Virus record (IMG/VR): IMGVR_UViG_3300025065_000259
Span: 1 to 21,183 of that record
Source of the DNA: a virus
Strand: one strand, 5' to 3'
DNA length: 21,183 bases
A program made the position numbers and the translations under genes. Shown one piece after another: positions 5,786 through 14,333 of this stretch; positions within the stretch are counted from its first letter, which is position 1; each line of letters starts with the position of its first letter. Below the pieces are notes generated by a model that ran no database searches, was not told the origin of the DNA, and saw nothing but the letters and a program-made list of their open reading frames with translations.

Positions 5786-5938
5786 ATGAGTTTACATAAT
5801 CAACCATGTATGATGTTTGAAGAAATATTGGATGGAAAGTTCTTCTGCGATGGTAATTGCGTTCATCTTATGAAAATCCCTGATGTAGGATTAAGGATAT
5901 GTTCATGTAAATATTATACGGGAAATGAGGAGGGATGA
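5786..5938 (+). CDS. Cys-rich small protein (50 aa)
   Basis: A 50-residue protein starting MSLHNQPC, with SD-like GAGG 5 nt upstream. It has five cysteines in a pattern C8, C21-X3-C25, C39-X-C41, with H27 between them, suggesting a small metal-binding fold. The family is not recognised. Its last codons (GAG GAG GGA TGA) contain the ribosome-binding site of the next gene, tying the two in translation. Confidence 0.6.
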   Translation: MSLHNQPCMMFEEILDGKFFCDGNCVHLMKIPDVGLRICSCKYYTGNEEG

Positions 5939-5940
5939 AG

Positions 5941-6309
5941 ATGAAAAATAAGTTTGTTGTTGGATACAATGTCATTGAATATGGGTTTAATGATTATTTT
6001 GATCTGAAAGAAAAAATATATAAAATTAAACTTGCAGATAAGAAAATATGTTGTGAAGGGATGGTCGAAGAATGGGAGGAGCATATTGGATTTGAGGGGG
6101 GTTCAGATGATATTATTTATCAAGAGATGGGGATTGTTTTTTATAGTTACATTTATGGAAACGATGACAAAGTAAATATCAAGTATTGTCCTTTTTGCGG
6201 TGCGAAGATTGAGTTGGTGGAGAGAAAACGAAAGGTATTAAGGAAACGAAATGTGACGATCCCTGAAAAAACGATAGAAGAAACCTACATCGAAGATAAG
6301 GAGGGATGA
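5941..6309 (+). CDS. Hypothetical protein with CPFCGAKI zinc-binding motif
   Basis: A 122-residue protein. The ATG at 5941 is preferred over the one at 5935, which lies inside the Shine-Dalgarno stretch. The N-terminal part contains KICCEGM; later KYCPFCGAKIELVE forms a CX2C knuckle that could pair with the earlier CC to bind zinc. Small proteins with 'CCEG...KYCPFCG' are frequent in phages and proviruses; their function is unknown. The C-terminus is highly charged. Confidence 0.65.
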   Translation: MKNKFVVGYNVIEYGFNDYFDLKEKIYKIKLADKKICCEGMVEEWEEHIGFEGGSDDIIYQEMGIVFYSYIYGNDDKVNIKYCPFCGAKIELVERKRKVLRKRNVTIPEKTIEETYIEDKEG

Positions 6310-6311
6310 AG

Positions 6312-6521
6312 ATGGAATGTCCTTTTGAGAAATGCAAATTATCAAAGATCACAGAATTGATCCTTGATGATACAATGATCGTCTTGTATCCTCCATCATT
6401 TTCGACGGATGAGGTAGCAAATATAATTGAAGTGTTGCAAAATAATTCAGATTGTAAAATATTGGTCATGTCAGATGAACCGAAAATCAAAGTATGGAGA
6501 GATTTAAAAAATGTTGACTGA
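6312..6521 (+). CDS. Small hypothetical protein (69 aa)
   Basis: The second ATG (6312) is preferred because GGAGGG at 6300-6305 is then correctly spaced, exactly as for the gene at 5941. It begins MECPFEKCKLSK (CX4C) and contains a VANIIEVLQNNSDCKILVMSDE segment with an alternating hydrophobic helix-strand pattern. No family is recognised. Its end overlaps the next start by 11 nt. Confidence 0.6.
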   Translation: MECPFEKCKLSKITELILDDTMIVLYPPSFSTDEVANIIEVLQNNSDCKILVMSDEPKIKVWRDLKNVD

Positions 6522-6702
6522 TTCGATGATGAAGGCTTCATGGTGGACGATGAGCCGGAAGGACCCCAGGTTCAATATTCGGGGGATTGGTCGAGCAGGG
6601 TTTGGTATATGCATAGGATACAGGAAAGCGATCAAAGACAAGGGGGAGGAATTGGGCGTTACGATTCCGGATGATTTGGAGATTGGATACCATAAGGATT
6701 GA
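6511..6702 (+). CDS. Small hypothetical protein (63 aa)
   Basis: Starts MLTDSMMKASWWTMSRKDPR and contains a compact FNIRGIGRAGFGICIGYRKA block rich in Gly and aromatics, followed by an acidic C-terminus (ELGVTIPDDLEIGYHKD). Internal ATGs at 6526 and 6529 are possible alternative starts. No family recognised. The Gly-rich segment is not a Walker motif. It is followed 6 nt later by cysH. Confidence 0.55.
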   Translation: MLTDSMMKASWWTMSRKDPRFNIRGIGRAGFGICIGYRKAIKDKGEELGVTIPDDLEIGYHKD

Positions 6703-6708
6703 TACAAG

Positions 6709-7365
6709 ATGAGTAATCTACAAAAGTATATCCGGCCACTTCATGAAAAATATCGTGATATGGGCATCAGTCAGATAATTCAGGATGCATATGATCGATT
6801 TGGTTCACAGATGATAATGACAACATCATTTGGGCCAAGTGGAATTGTCCTCATGGATTATATTCGTTCTGCCTGTCCTTCATTGGAGATTTATTTCATT
6901 GACACCAAACGACATTTTTTGGAAACATTGATGCTCCGGAATAAGATTAAATCCGATTGGGGTTTGAACATTAAAACTATTTTTCCATCACAGAGCGAAG
7001 ATGAACTTGATACAATAATTTCATGTTCGGATGATTGTTGTCTATATCGGAAGGTTATGGTATTGGATGAGATATTGAGGGGTAAAACTGCCTGGTTATG
7101 TGCCATAAGACGAGATCAAACAGAAGGCAGAAAGAACATTCGGAAAGTGGAATATAAAAATGGTGTGATAAAAATCAATCCTTTATTTGACTGGCCTTCA
7201 TGGAAAATCTGGAAATATATCAAGGATAATGATCTTCCATATAATTCGTTATTGGATAATGGATACAGTTCGATTGGGTGTGAACCCTGTACAGTGAAGG
7301 GAGAATATAGGGGAGCTTCGAGATGGCCAGGTGAAGATAAGAACGAATGCGGGATGCACAGGTGA
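6709..7365 (+). CDS. cysH: APS/PAPS reductase (CysH family)
   Basis: A 218-residue PP-loop enzyme that reduces adenylyl sulfate or phosphoadenylyl sulfate to sulfite. The nucleotide loop is MTTSFGPSGIVLMD (37-50), followed by EIYFIDTKRHFLET, as in CysH. The C110-C111 pair and C191-X2-C194 provide the four ligands of the 4Fe-4S cluster typical of the APS-reducing subgroup, and the C-terminal ECGMH carries the catalytic Cys214. Thus every key residue is present. DndC-type DNA phosphorothioation proteins share the PP-loop but lack the ECGxH tail, so I prefer the sulfur-assimilation role. No other sulfate-assimilation gene is in the window, so it presumably plugs into host sulfur metabolism as an auxiliary metabolic gene. 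Some other sulfur-transfer use is possible. Confidence 0.88.
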   Translation: MSNLQKYIRPLHEKYRDMGISQIIQDAYDRFGSQMIMTTSFGPSGIVLMDYIRSACPSLEIYFIDTKRHFLETLMLRNKIKSDWGLNIKTIFPSQSEDELDTIISCSDDCCLYRKVMVLDEILRGKTAWLCAIRRDQTEGRKNIRKVEYKNGVIKINPLFDWPSWKIWKYIKDNDLPYNSLLDNGYSSIGCEPCTVKGEYRGASRWPGEDKNECGMHR

Positions 7366-7366
7366 A

Positions 7367-7813
7367 ATGATGGGAAATATCATGTCAATATTGAAAAACC
7401 CTGAGAAATGGGTTATGTCGAAATTATTATCCGTACTGAATAACAAGAAGTTCCAGCAAGATATTTTTTGGGTAATTAAGACGAGATTCCTTGAGAATGA
7501 GGAATTTCGCAAAAAGATATTTGGTATGATTGAGGAGGAACTCAATAAACCAGATATGGCCAAAGAATTAAGAAAAATGGTCGAAATATTGGGTATCGTC
7601 GAAACAGTAAAAAAGGATATTATAACTCCTCAATCTGACCATGTAGAGATAATCAATTTATTGGATACGATAAATGAAAATACAGATGAGATGATAGAAC
7701 GAATAAATCAAATAGAAGATGATTTAGATAGTTCTAATATTCGAATGGGAGATATACAGAAAGTTCAGAGAGAATTAACTGATGAGATATTATGGGAGGA
7801 TGGTGGGAAATGA
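7367..7813 (+). CDS. Coiled-coil hypothetical protein
   Basis: Begins at ATG 7367, directly after the cysH stop, with AGGTGAA upstream, and encodes 148 residues. The N-terminal 60 residues are basic/hydrophobic with repeated short units (FWVIKTRFLENEEFRKKIF); the C-terminal half (HVEIINLLDTINENTDEMIE and what follows) has heptad-like spacing of hydrophobics and looks like a coiled coil. No family, signal peptide or membrane segment. It precedes the glycosyltransferases and overlaps the first by 4 nt, so it may be a scaffold or partner in the glycan island, but that is position only. Confidence 0.6.
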   Translation: MMGNIMSILKNPEKWVMSKLLSVLNNKKFQQDIFWVIKTRFLENEEFRKKIFGMIEEELNKPDMAKELRKMVEILGIVETVKKDIITPQSDHVEIINLLDTINENTDEMIERINQIEDDLDSSNIRMGDIQKVQRELTDEILWEDGGK

Positions 7814-8883
7814 AGAGGATAAATTTGGCAATTGCTCAACAGACAATGAGGATAAGGACTGAGAAGGAATTATTGGCAATAGTGGATGATTCTCGAATTG
7901 GTGAGATAATAATGTTCGTCGAAAAGCGGAATGAGAAAAAAGATAAATATAGATGGAGAGATAAAAAACGAATTACATATTATCCAATCGAGGCGATGGA
8001 TCGAGTGGCAAAAATACTTGAGAAACATAAAATTGATATTGTCCATACCCATAATTTTCCCGACAAAATTGGGAAATATTTCATTGGAATAAGAGATAGT
8101 AGGAGATTTAATTCGAAATATAATTTGAATTTCAAGGTGGTTCATGAAGTACATGATACGGGATGGTTTTATACCGAAATGGGACACTATTCCAATCGAA
8201 AAATGAAAGTTCGGCATGATGAGAAATATGTAATGCAAAAATCGGATGGATTGGTTTTTTGTTCTGAAACACAATTGATGTTTTTGTGGGGAAAATATGA
8301 GTTTCCATATAATCGAGGGATAATAATTTATCCTTCGGCATCTAAATATCATGTTCCATCAATGATAAAAAAACCAAAGAATAAACAATTGACATTAGTT
8401 TATTGTGGAAGTTTGGGAAATGATATGGGGGATTATCGATTAATCTTTAAGGATTTACTCGATAAAGGGTTTAAGATTGTAATTTATACATCTCGTCCAG
8501 GGGTTTCAGCGCAATATGAAGATGAAGGGATTGAGATAAGATCAGAATGGCGATATAGAGAAATGTTGAAAGACCTTTCAAAAATGGATGGAGGAATTAT
8601 TCCGGACTATAATGGAAGAAATATTCAGTATTATACAATATTTGGAAATAAATTATGGGATTATTTGGGGGCGGGTATTCCTATCGTATACCATCAGTAT
8701 TGCCCCTGGATGATGAAAAATTTTGTCCGATGTGAGAGAGTTGGGTATTCATTCGATGAAATAAATTCTATCAATATAAAATCAGCAAGAGCAAGAGTGC
8801 AAAAACATCGAGATAAATATCTTATGGAAAACAACATCAATAAACTGATAAAATTATATTATGACGTAATAAAGAGGAAATAA
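7810..8883 (+). CDS. GT-B fold glycosyltransferase (GT4-like)
   Basis: A 357-residue protein beginning MKRINLAIAQ at an ATGA overlap with the preceding stop. It has the two-domain layout of GT4 enzymes: an N-terminal acceptor domain with DIVHTHNFPDKIG, then a linker and the nucleotide-sugar domain with LTLVYCGSLGND and NKLWDYLGAGIPIVYH (KLWDYL at 281-286), the counterpart of the family's 'K/E-x-EYLAAG-PVV' segment. No membrane anchor. It opens the glycan island and ends 1 nt before the next gene. Donor and acceptor cannot be told from sequence. Confidence 0.8.
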   Translation: MKRINLAIAQQTMRIRTEKELLAIVDDSRIGEIIMFVEKRNEKKDKYRWRDKKRITYYPIEAMDRVAKILEKHKIDIVHTHNFPDKIGKYFIGIRDSRRFNSKYNLNFKVVHEVHDTGWFYTEMGHYSNRKMKVRHDEKYVMQKSDGLVFCSETQLMFLWGKYEFPYNRGIIIYPSASKYHVPSMIKKPKNKQLTLVYCGSLGNDMGDYRLIFKDLLDKGFKIVIYTSRPGVSAQYEDEGIEIRSEWRYREMLKDLSKMDGGIIPDYNGRNIQYYTIFGNKLWDYLGAGIPIVYHQYCPWMMKNFVRCERVGYSFDEINSINIKSARARVQKHRDKYLMENNINKLIKLYYDVIKRK

Positions 8884-8884
8884 G

Positions 8885-11041
8885 ATGGATCCTAAACAAT
8901 TTCTGGAACAATTTCCTTTAGATGAGCGATTTAATGATATTATATGCGTAAGTCAAACAACAAATTTCGGATGGAGGGTTGGAAATACACTTGGAATAAA
9001 ATGGGTTGGATGTATGGAACGGTTCCAACAAGAGAAGAAGGGGGATAACTTTGCGATACTTTTTTGGATGGGACCTACCAAAAATGCGTTTTTGAGATCG
9101 TTGGATTATCTGAATGAGATAAGGAATAAGGGCAAAAAGATTATTATCTATTTCATTGGAAGCGAGATGAATACATATGATGGTGATTTCAAGATTGTTA
9201 ATGATAATGTGGATTTGATATTATGTGAAGAACATTTTATTCAAGAAAAATTCAATGTTCCAACTGATATATTGCGAATATGTCCAGAAAATTTACCGAA
9301 ATATAAGAAGAAGTTAGGGAATAAAATTATAACATATCTGCCGCTTACAACTGATGGGAATTTGGTGAGAGAAAAACGAATATATGACCATTATCGATAT
9401 GAATGGATTGTAAAATTGGCGAAGGATTATCCTAATGAAGAGTTTCGGATATTTGGTCGGAACAATAAATACAAAAAAATATTATCGAATTTGATAAATT
9501 TGGGTGAGCTCACAGAAGATGAGAAGAATGATTTATATTATGATTCTAAAATATTTTTACGATTAACGAAAACAGATGGGATGCCATTCACAGTAATTGA
9601 GTTTTTGGCGAGGGGAGGGATGGTATATTTTACTCAAGTTCATCATTTAACGAATTATATTACATCCTATAAAGAATTGAAAGAGGAATTTGAAGAAGGG
9701 AGAAAAATTAAAACAAAATATAAATCTATATCTGATTTAATCCATGACCAATATAATTTAAAGAGATGTCGAGATGATTTTTTTTCAGTCATTAATCAGA
9801 TAAATTTGCGAAGGTATTGGGAAGGTCGAAAGGAAAGATATATTATGGTTCATCAGAATATTTCTATGGATAAAAATAGGGTTTGGTTAAAGAAAAAATT
9901 AGAAGAATACGGGTATACGAATATTATGGAATTGGGATGTGGGACGGGTTCGGGGTTTGGAGTATATAATCAAATGCAAAATGTATTAGCGGTGGATTTT
10001 GTGGATGATTTTATTAATATTGCCAAAACAAATATTAAAACAAGGAACATAAAATGTCAAGTGGCGGATATAACCCAACGAGATATATGGCAGAAAACAG
10101 GATTGATTACATCATGTGTTTGCCTTCAATATATCAGAGAAAGAGATATTGGACGAGTGATAAAAAATATTACGAATAATTGTCAATGTGCCATAATAAT
10201 TGAGAAGGTGAAAGGTGGAGAGAGTGAGTATTACTGGAATCATGATTATATTTCATTGTTTGAGAAGAATGGATTTATACTTGAATATGAAGAGCGTGGA
10301 GGACACCCGAATACAAAAAGAATGATCTTTCGGAAAAAGATAGATGTTACAATTACAACTGTAACCTGTCTTGATAATCGACAAAGAAGGAAATGGTTGA
10401 AGGAATGTATTGATTCGGTATCCAAGCAAAAGGGGTTAGAGTTTGAATATATAATTGTTGATAATGGTTCTACATTCAATATTCCACATGAATGGTTAAT
10501 TTGTCCATTTATCCGATATTATAAAAGTGAGAAAGCACATAGGGGAAAATCTGCGAATTTCTCGATACAAAAAGCATTTGGAAAATATAGGTGTGGTGTT
10601 GCGGATGATGATTTTTTGATTGGGGATGATTCACTTTCTATAAGATTTAAGATGATGGAAGATAATCCTGATGTAATATTGGGGTGGACAAATGGATACA
10701 AAGTTAATGAAGATAGATCGAAACGAATAAGAGAATTTCGGGATCCAGTGAGGATTAATTCAAGTGAACTTTTAAAACGTGGTGGGTTGATCAATGGTAC
10801 AACTTCGATAGTGAAAACAGAATATTGGCGAAAATTTCCATTAAATGAAAAATATACAACAGCAGAAGAATATGATTTCCAGATACGATTGGCGAAATGG
10901 GTCGAGCAAAATGGGAAGATATTCAAATATTTCTCTCAATATTATACCGCGGCGAATCGAGAACATAAAGGAAGATGTTCATCGAATTTGACGAAAGTTC
11001 AGAAAAAACAAAGGAGGCAAATTGTTGAACGAAATTCGTGA
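8885..11041 (+). CDS. Three-domain fusion: GT-B glycosyltransferase, SAM methyltransferase, GT-A glycosyltransferase
   Basis: A continuous 718-residue frame with three units. Residues 1-310 resemble a GT-B (GT4-like) enzyme, with IIIYFIGSEMNTYDG, FRIFGRN and KTDGMPFTVIEFLARGG. Residues about 315-475 are a class I SAM-dependent methyltransferase: NIMELGCGTGSGF (GCGTGSG at 351-357) and AVDFVDDFINIA. Residues about 476-700 are a GT2-type GT-A domain: VTITTVTCLDNR, EYIIVDNGST (VDNGS 535-539) and the metal-binding DDD (574-576) in GVADDDFL, followed by EYDFQIRLAKW. Such an enzyme could build and cap a methylated oligosaccharide in one polypeptide. The first GT lacks some N-terminal acceptor-domain features and could be degenerate. 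Its end overlaps the next gene. Confidence 0.8.
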   Translation: MDPKQFLEQFPLDERFNDIICVSQTTNFGWRVGNTLGIKWVGCMERFQQEKKGDNFAILFWMGPTKNAFLRSLDYLNEIRNKGKKIIIYFIGSEMNTYDGDFKIVNDNVDLILCEEHFIQEKFNVPTDILRICPENLPKYKKKLGNKIITYLPLTTDGNLVREKRIYDHYRYEWIVKLAKDYPNEEFRIFGRNNKYKKILSNLINLGELTEDEKNDLYYDSKIFLRLTKTDGMPFTVIEFLARGGMVYFTQVHHLTNYITSYKELKEEFEEGRKIKTKYKSISDLIHDQYNLKRCRDDFFSVINQINLRRYWEGRKERYIMVHQNISMDKNRVWLKKKLEEYGYTNIMELGCGTGSGFGVYNQMQNVLAVDFVDDFINIAKTNIKTRNIKCQVADITQRDIWQKTGLITSCVCLQYIRERDIGRVIKNITNNCQCAIIIEKVKGGESEYYWNHDYISLFEKNGFILEYEERGGHPNTKRMIFRKKIDVTITTVTCLDNRQRRKWLKECIDSVSKQKGLEFEYIIVDNGSTFNIPHEWLICPFIRYYKSEKAHRGKSANFSIQKAFGKYRCGVADDDFLIGDDSLSIRFKMMEDNPDVILGWTNGYKVNEDRSKRIREFRDPVRINSSELLKRGGLINGTTSIVKTEYWRKFPLNEKYTTAEEYDFQIRLAKWVEQNGKIFKYFSQYYTAANREHKGRCSSNLTKVQKKQRRQIVERNS

Positions 11042-11552
11042 TACATCAATAATATATAATGATGTGAAAATTGGTGATGGAACGAGAATATTTGATTTCT
11101 CGGTGATTCGGGAAGGATGTAGGATCGGAAAGAATTGCACGATCGGGAATCATGTTCGGTTGAATGGAGAATGTATAATCGGAGATGATACAACTATCAC
11201 CTGTGGAGTTCATCTTTCAAGAATGACGAAGGTGGGTAAGAATGTTTTTATTGCTCCAGGAACTGTTGTAGCAAATACGAGACAGTTGAAATGTCAACAT
11301 AAAGAATCATGCGATAATATGGGATGTGTGTCTCCGGTTATGATAGGAAATAATGTTAAGATAGGAATTAACTGTACAATATTGGCGGGGGTGACAATTG
11401 AAGATAATGTATTGATAGGAGCGGGAAGTTTGGTGACAAAAGATGTTCCAGAAAATATTTATGGGTTTGGTTCTCCATTTCGAGATATGGGGGATATTCG
11501 AGATTTGAAATGTAAGGACACAGGCAAATTATTATATGGAGGCATAAGATGA
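11025..11552 (+). CDS. Hexapeptide-repeat acyltransferase (WbpD-like)
   Basis: A left-handed beta-helix protein of about 175 residues. The start is TTG; AAGGAGG at 11011-11017 favours the TTG at 11025, with 11022 as alternative. Repeats of the form [LIV]-G-x4 run throughout (VKIGDGTRIFDFSVI, CRIGKNCTIGNHV, CIIGDDTTI, KVGKNVFIAPG, VMIGNNVKIGINCTI, VLIGAGSLVTKDVPENIYGFGSP), matching N-acetyltransferases of amino-sugar nucleotides such as WbpD. It contains an interruption with CQHKESCDNMGC, a Cys-rich insertion at the loop where metal or acceptor binding could occur. Likely N-acylates the amino sugar made by the DegT aminotransferase. Confidence 0.82.
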   Translation: MNEIRDTSIIYNDVKIGDGTRIFDFSVIREGCRIGKNCTIGNHVRLNGECIIGDDTTITCGVHLSRMTKVGKNVFIAPGTVVANTRQLKCQHKESCDNMGCVSPVMIGNNVKIGINCTILAGVTIEDNVLIGAGSLVTKDVPENIYGFGSPFRDMGDIRDLKCKDTGKLLYGGIR

Positions 11553-12295
11553 ATTGCATTGATTCCCATGTCTTTATAATTCCTGAAGGACAATATGATA
11601 ATATCTCATATTCATTAGAAGAAATAAAATTTAAATACAAATATATCCCGATTGTTCTGATGCAAGGGATAATAACAGAAACGGATTCGATCTTATCCAA
11701 TAGAAATTTTTTGGATTCAATTAAAGGGATTAATAATTTTTATCCGTTTGTATTCCTCCATCCACTTGAAAAGAAACATTTCAAGAAACTTTTTTATGAT
11801 TATAAAATATACGGTATAAAACTTCATCCAAGTATAAGTCAGGTTCGAGTAAACAGTATGCAATTCAAACCTATATTGGAATTTGCTGATAAACAAAATT
11901 TGCCTGTACTGATTCATTGTGGAAGGAATATTAAGAGCAGATTTAGGTATATTATTAATATATTGGGAAAATATAATAATCCCTTTATTGTGGCCCATCT
12001 TGGAGGAATTGCCACTGAACTGATAATGAAAACGCTTAAACAGGTTAAAGAAGAAAATTTATTGGAACGGTTTCCGAATCTATATTTTAATACTTCATCT
12101 ATCTATAATCCAAAATTATTATCTCATGCAATAGATATTTTGGGGCATGATAGGGTCATATTTGGGTCAGATGAACCATTTCATGATTTTGAAGCACAAA
12201 TGATGATATTGAAAAAAGTATTGGATGATGAAGAATCAAAGGAAAAAATATTTTATTCGAACATGAAGAAACTATTGGATGGTGTTATAATATGA
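11549..12295 (+). CDS. Amidohydrolase-2-like metal-dependent hydrolase with altered first motif
   Basis: A 248-residue TIM-barrel protein. Strand-end motifs of the amidohydrolase superfamily are present: GIKLHP (H93), PVLIHCGR (H123), IVAHLGG (H150) and VIFGSDEPF (D208), with NMKKLL near the end. The first motif, normally DxHxH, is DSHVF (residues 5-9), so the second metal-binding His is replaced by Phe. It may use a single metal, or another ligand, or may have lost hydrolase activity. In this island it could hydrolyse an amide or acyl group on a sugar intermediate. Starts and ends with 4-nt overlaps. Confidence 0.75.
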   Translation: MNCIDSHVFIIPEGQYDNISYSLEEIKFKYKYIPIVLMQGIITETDSILSNRNFLDSIKGINNFYPFVFLHPLEKKHFKKLFYDYKIYGIKLHPSISQVRVNSMQFKPILEFADKQNLPVLIHCGRNIKSRFRYIINILGKYNNPFIVAHLGGIATELIMKTLKQVKEENLLERFPNLYFNTSSIYNPKLLSHAIDILGHDRVIFGSDEPFHDFEAQMMILKKVLDDEESKEKIFYSNMKKLLDGVII

Positions 12296-13365
12296 TACCA
12301 TTAACCCGCCCATATTTCACGGTTCGAGAAAAAGAGATTGTAAACAATATTTTGGATTCTGGATGGTTGACAGGGGGAAAATATACCAAGATATTTGAAG
12401 ATCAGGCAAAAGAAATTATGGGATATAAATATGCCTGTGCAGTAAATTCATGTACTTCTGCATTATTTCTTTCGATTAATGCACTTGCTCTGGAACAAAG
12501 AAGTGAGATAATCGTTCCATCTAATACTTTTATTGCTACAGTTAATTCTATATGTTTAAATGGGCATATTCCGATATTCTGTGATATTGATAAAAATGGA
12601 ATGATGGATTTAAAATCGGCAGAGAAAGTATTGAGCGAAAAAACAATGGGAATAATTCCCGTTCAATATGCGGGACAGTTATTTGATATTGATAAATTAA
12701 TGGATTTTTGTTGTTTTCACGATTTGGAAATGATTATGGATTCTGCTCATTCTTTTGGTTCTCCTCAATATGGTTTATGGGGGTCAGAATGTTTCTCCTT
12801 CCATAATACAAAGAACTTCTCAACGGGTGAGGGTGGAATGATAATGACCAATCAGAAATGGTTATATAATGCAGTTAGATGTTCAAGACAGCATGGATTA
12901 GAGATTGAGAAGAATGGGATAATAAAAAATTATATACTTCAATGGCCAGGATATAACATGAGAATGACGGAACTTCAGGCAGGATTGGGATTAACTCAAA
13001 TAGATAAATTGAAAACAATTAAGGAAAAAAGATATTCAATCTATAAAAAATATAAGGAGGCATTTGGGGATTTGATTCCATTATCTGAAGAGCAAGGAAT
13101 GAATTACCATATAATACCTTTATTGGTATCTGAAGATAAACGGGATGAGATAAGGAAACAATTATGGAAATTGGGCATTCAGACAAATATTCATTATAAA
13201 CCATGCCATACATATGATTTTTATAATAATTCATTACATATTCGAACGGATTTATCAAGATCGGAGGAATGGGGTAAGAGGGAAATAACGATTCCATTTT
13301 ACACAGATATGGAAGATACTGATATTGATTATGTGATTGAACGAGTATTGGAGGTTATTATATGA
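12292..13365 (+). CDS. DegT/DnrJ/EryC1/StrS sugar aminotransferase
   Basis: A 357-residue PLP-dependent aminotransferase that converts a keto-sugar nucleotide to an amino sugar. Family landmarks: SGWLTGGKYTKIFE near the start, AVNSCTSALFLS, VPSNTFIATVNSI, PVQYAGQ, MIMDSAHSFGS (Asp150 for the PLP ring), and SFHNTKNFSTGEGGM with the Schiff-base Lys174; GYNMRMTELQAGLG follows. The usual active-site residues are intact and length is normal for the family. Its partner should be the LegB-like dehydratase encoded next, whose product is its likely substrate. Confidence 0.92.
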   Translation: MIPLTRPYFTVREKEIVNNILDSGWLTGGKYTKIFEDQAKEIMGYKYACAVNSCTSALFLSINALALEQRSEIIVPSNTFIATVNSICLNGHIPIFCDIDKNGMMDLKSAEKVLSEKTMGIIPVQYAGQLFDIDKLMDFCCFHDLEMIMDSAHSFGSPQYGLWGSECFSFHNTKNFSTGEGGMIMTNQKWLYNAVRCSRQHGLEIEKNGIIKNYILQWPGYNMRMTELQAGLGLTQIDKLKTIKEKRYSIYKKYKEAFGDLIPLSEEQGMNYHIIPLLVSEDKRDEIRKQLWKLGIQTNIHYKPCHTYDFYNNSLHIRTDLSRSEEWGKREITIPFYTDMEDTDIDYVIERVLEVII

Positions 13366-14333
13366 CAATATTGATAACTGGATCAGAGGGATTTATTGGG
13401 TCTCATCTCGTTGAATTTTTATTGGATAATCATCATGAAAACGTTATTGCATTGGTCAAATATAATTTTCAAAGCGATATTGGCAATATGAGATATATTA
13501 AAAATTTGGATGATTATCAGCGACATAGGAGATTGGTACAATATTTTGGATATACAAATGATTATATTTTTCTGGATAAATTATTTGAGGAAAGAACAAT
13601 AACAAAGGTTTATCATTTGGCTTCAAATGTATCTGTTCCATATTCATTTCAATCAGCAGAAGATTATATTCAATCCAATATTAAAGGAACTTATAATATA
13701 GCAAAACTATGTAATAAATATCAAGCAAAATTAATTCATATCTCATCATCAGAAGTTTATGGAAATCCTGAATATACTCCGATAGATGAAATACATCCCT
13801 ATAATCCACGTTCACCTTATGCCGCTTCCAAGATTGCTTCAGATATGTTTGTTCTTGCGGAAATAAGACAGGGATTAGATGCTTGTATCGTTAGACCTTT
13901 CAATACATTTGGTCCGAGACAATCGGCGAGGGCAGTTATACCCTCCATCATATCACAATATTATTTGAATAATAAATCGATCATGATGGGGAATCTTAAA
14001 TCTATTCGAGATTTTAATTATATTGATGATACAATTAAAGGTATTTATCTTGTGGGACAGAAAGGAAGAGTGGGAGAAATTTATAATATTGGTTCAGGGG
14101 AAAAATATTCGATGGGAGATATTCCACATCTTATCTTTCGGGATTGTGAGATTATCGTATCCAAAGAAAGATTAAGAAGAAGGGCAGAACTTCAAGAACT
14201 TCATTGTAATTATTTCAAGGCAAATGAAGAATTGGGATATTCTCCAGAAATAACTTTCAAAGATGGTTTAAAATTAACAAATAAATGGATTAAAAAACAC
14301 ATTGATAATTTTGATTGGAGGTATGTTTTTTGA
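13362..14333 (+). CDS. LegB-like nucleotide-sugar 4,6-dehydratase (SDR family)
   Basis: A 323-residue extended SDR enzyme. The NAD-binding TGSEGFIGSHL (6-16) is present, with HLASNVSVPYSF, SSSEVYG and the catalytic Y153-X3-K157 in SPYAASK. The stretch RPFNTFGPRQSARAVIPSII is a strong signature of the LegB group, which makes 4-keto-6-deoxy amino-sugar nucleotides in legionaminic-acid-type pathways. It would feed the adjacent DegT aminotransferase and the acyltransferases to give an N-acylated 4-amino-4,6-dideoxy sugar. No neuraminic-type condensing synthase is in the window, so the final product is probably the amino hexose rather than legionaminic acid. Overlaps both neighbours by 4 nt. Confidence 0.85.
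   Translation: MTILITGSEGFIGSHLVEFLLDNHHENVIALVKYNFQSDIGNMRYIKNLDDYQRHRRLVQYFGYTNDYIFLDKLFEERTITKVYHLASNVSVPYSFQSAEDYIQSNIKGTYNIAKLCNKYQAKLIHISSSEVYGNPEYTPIDEIHPYNPRSPYAASKIASDMFVLAEIRQGLDACIVRPFNTFGPRQSARAVIPSIISQYYLNNKSIMMGNLKSIRDFNYIDDTIKGIYLVGQKGRVGEIYNIGSGEKYSMGDIPHLIFRDCEIIVSKERLRRRAELQELHCNYFKANEELGYSPEITFKDGLKLTNKWIKKHIDNFDWRYVF

Noticed and set aside
6709-7365. DndC-type DNA phosphorothioation protein
   Set aside because: The C-terminal ECGMH and the CC/CX2C cluster residues indicate APS reductase, and no DndB, DndD or DndE partners are present.
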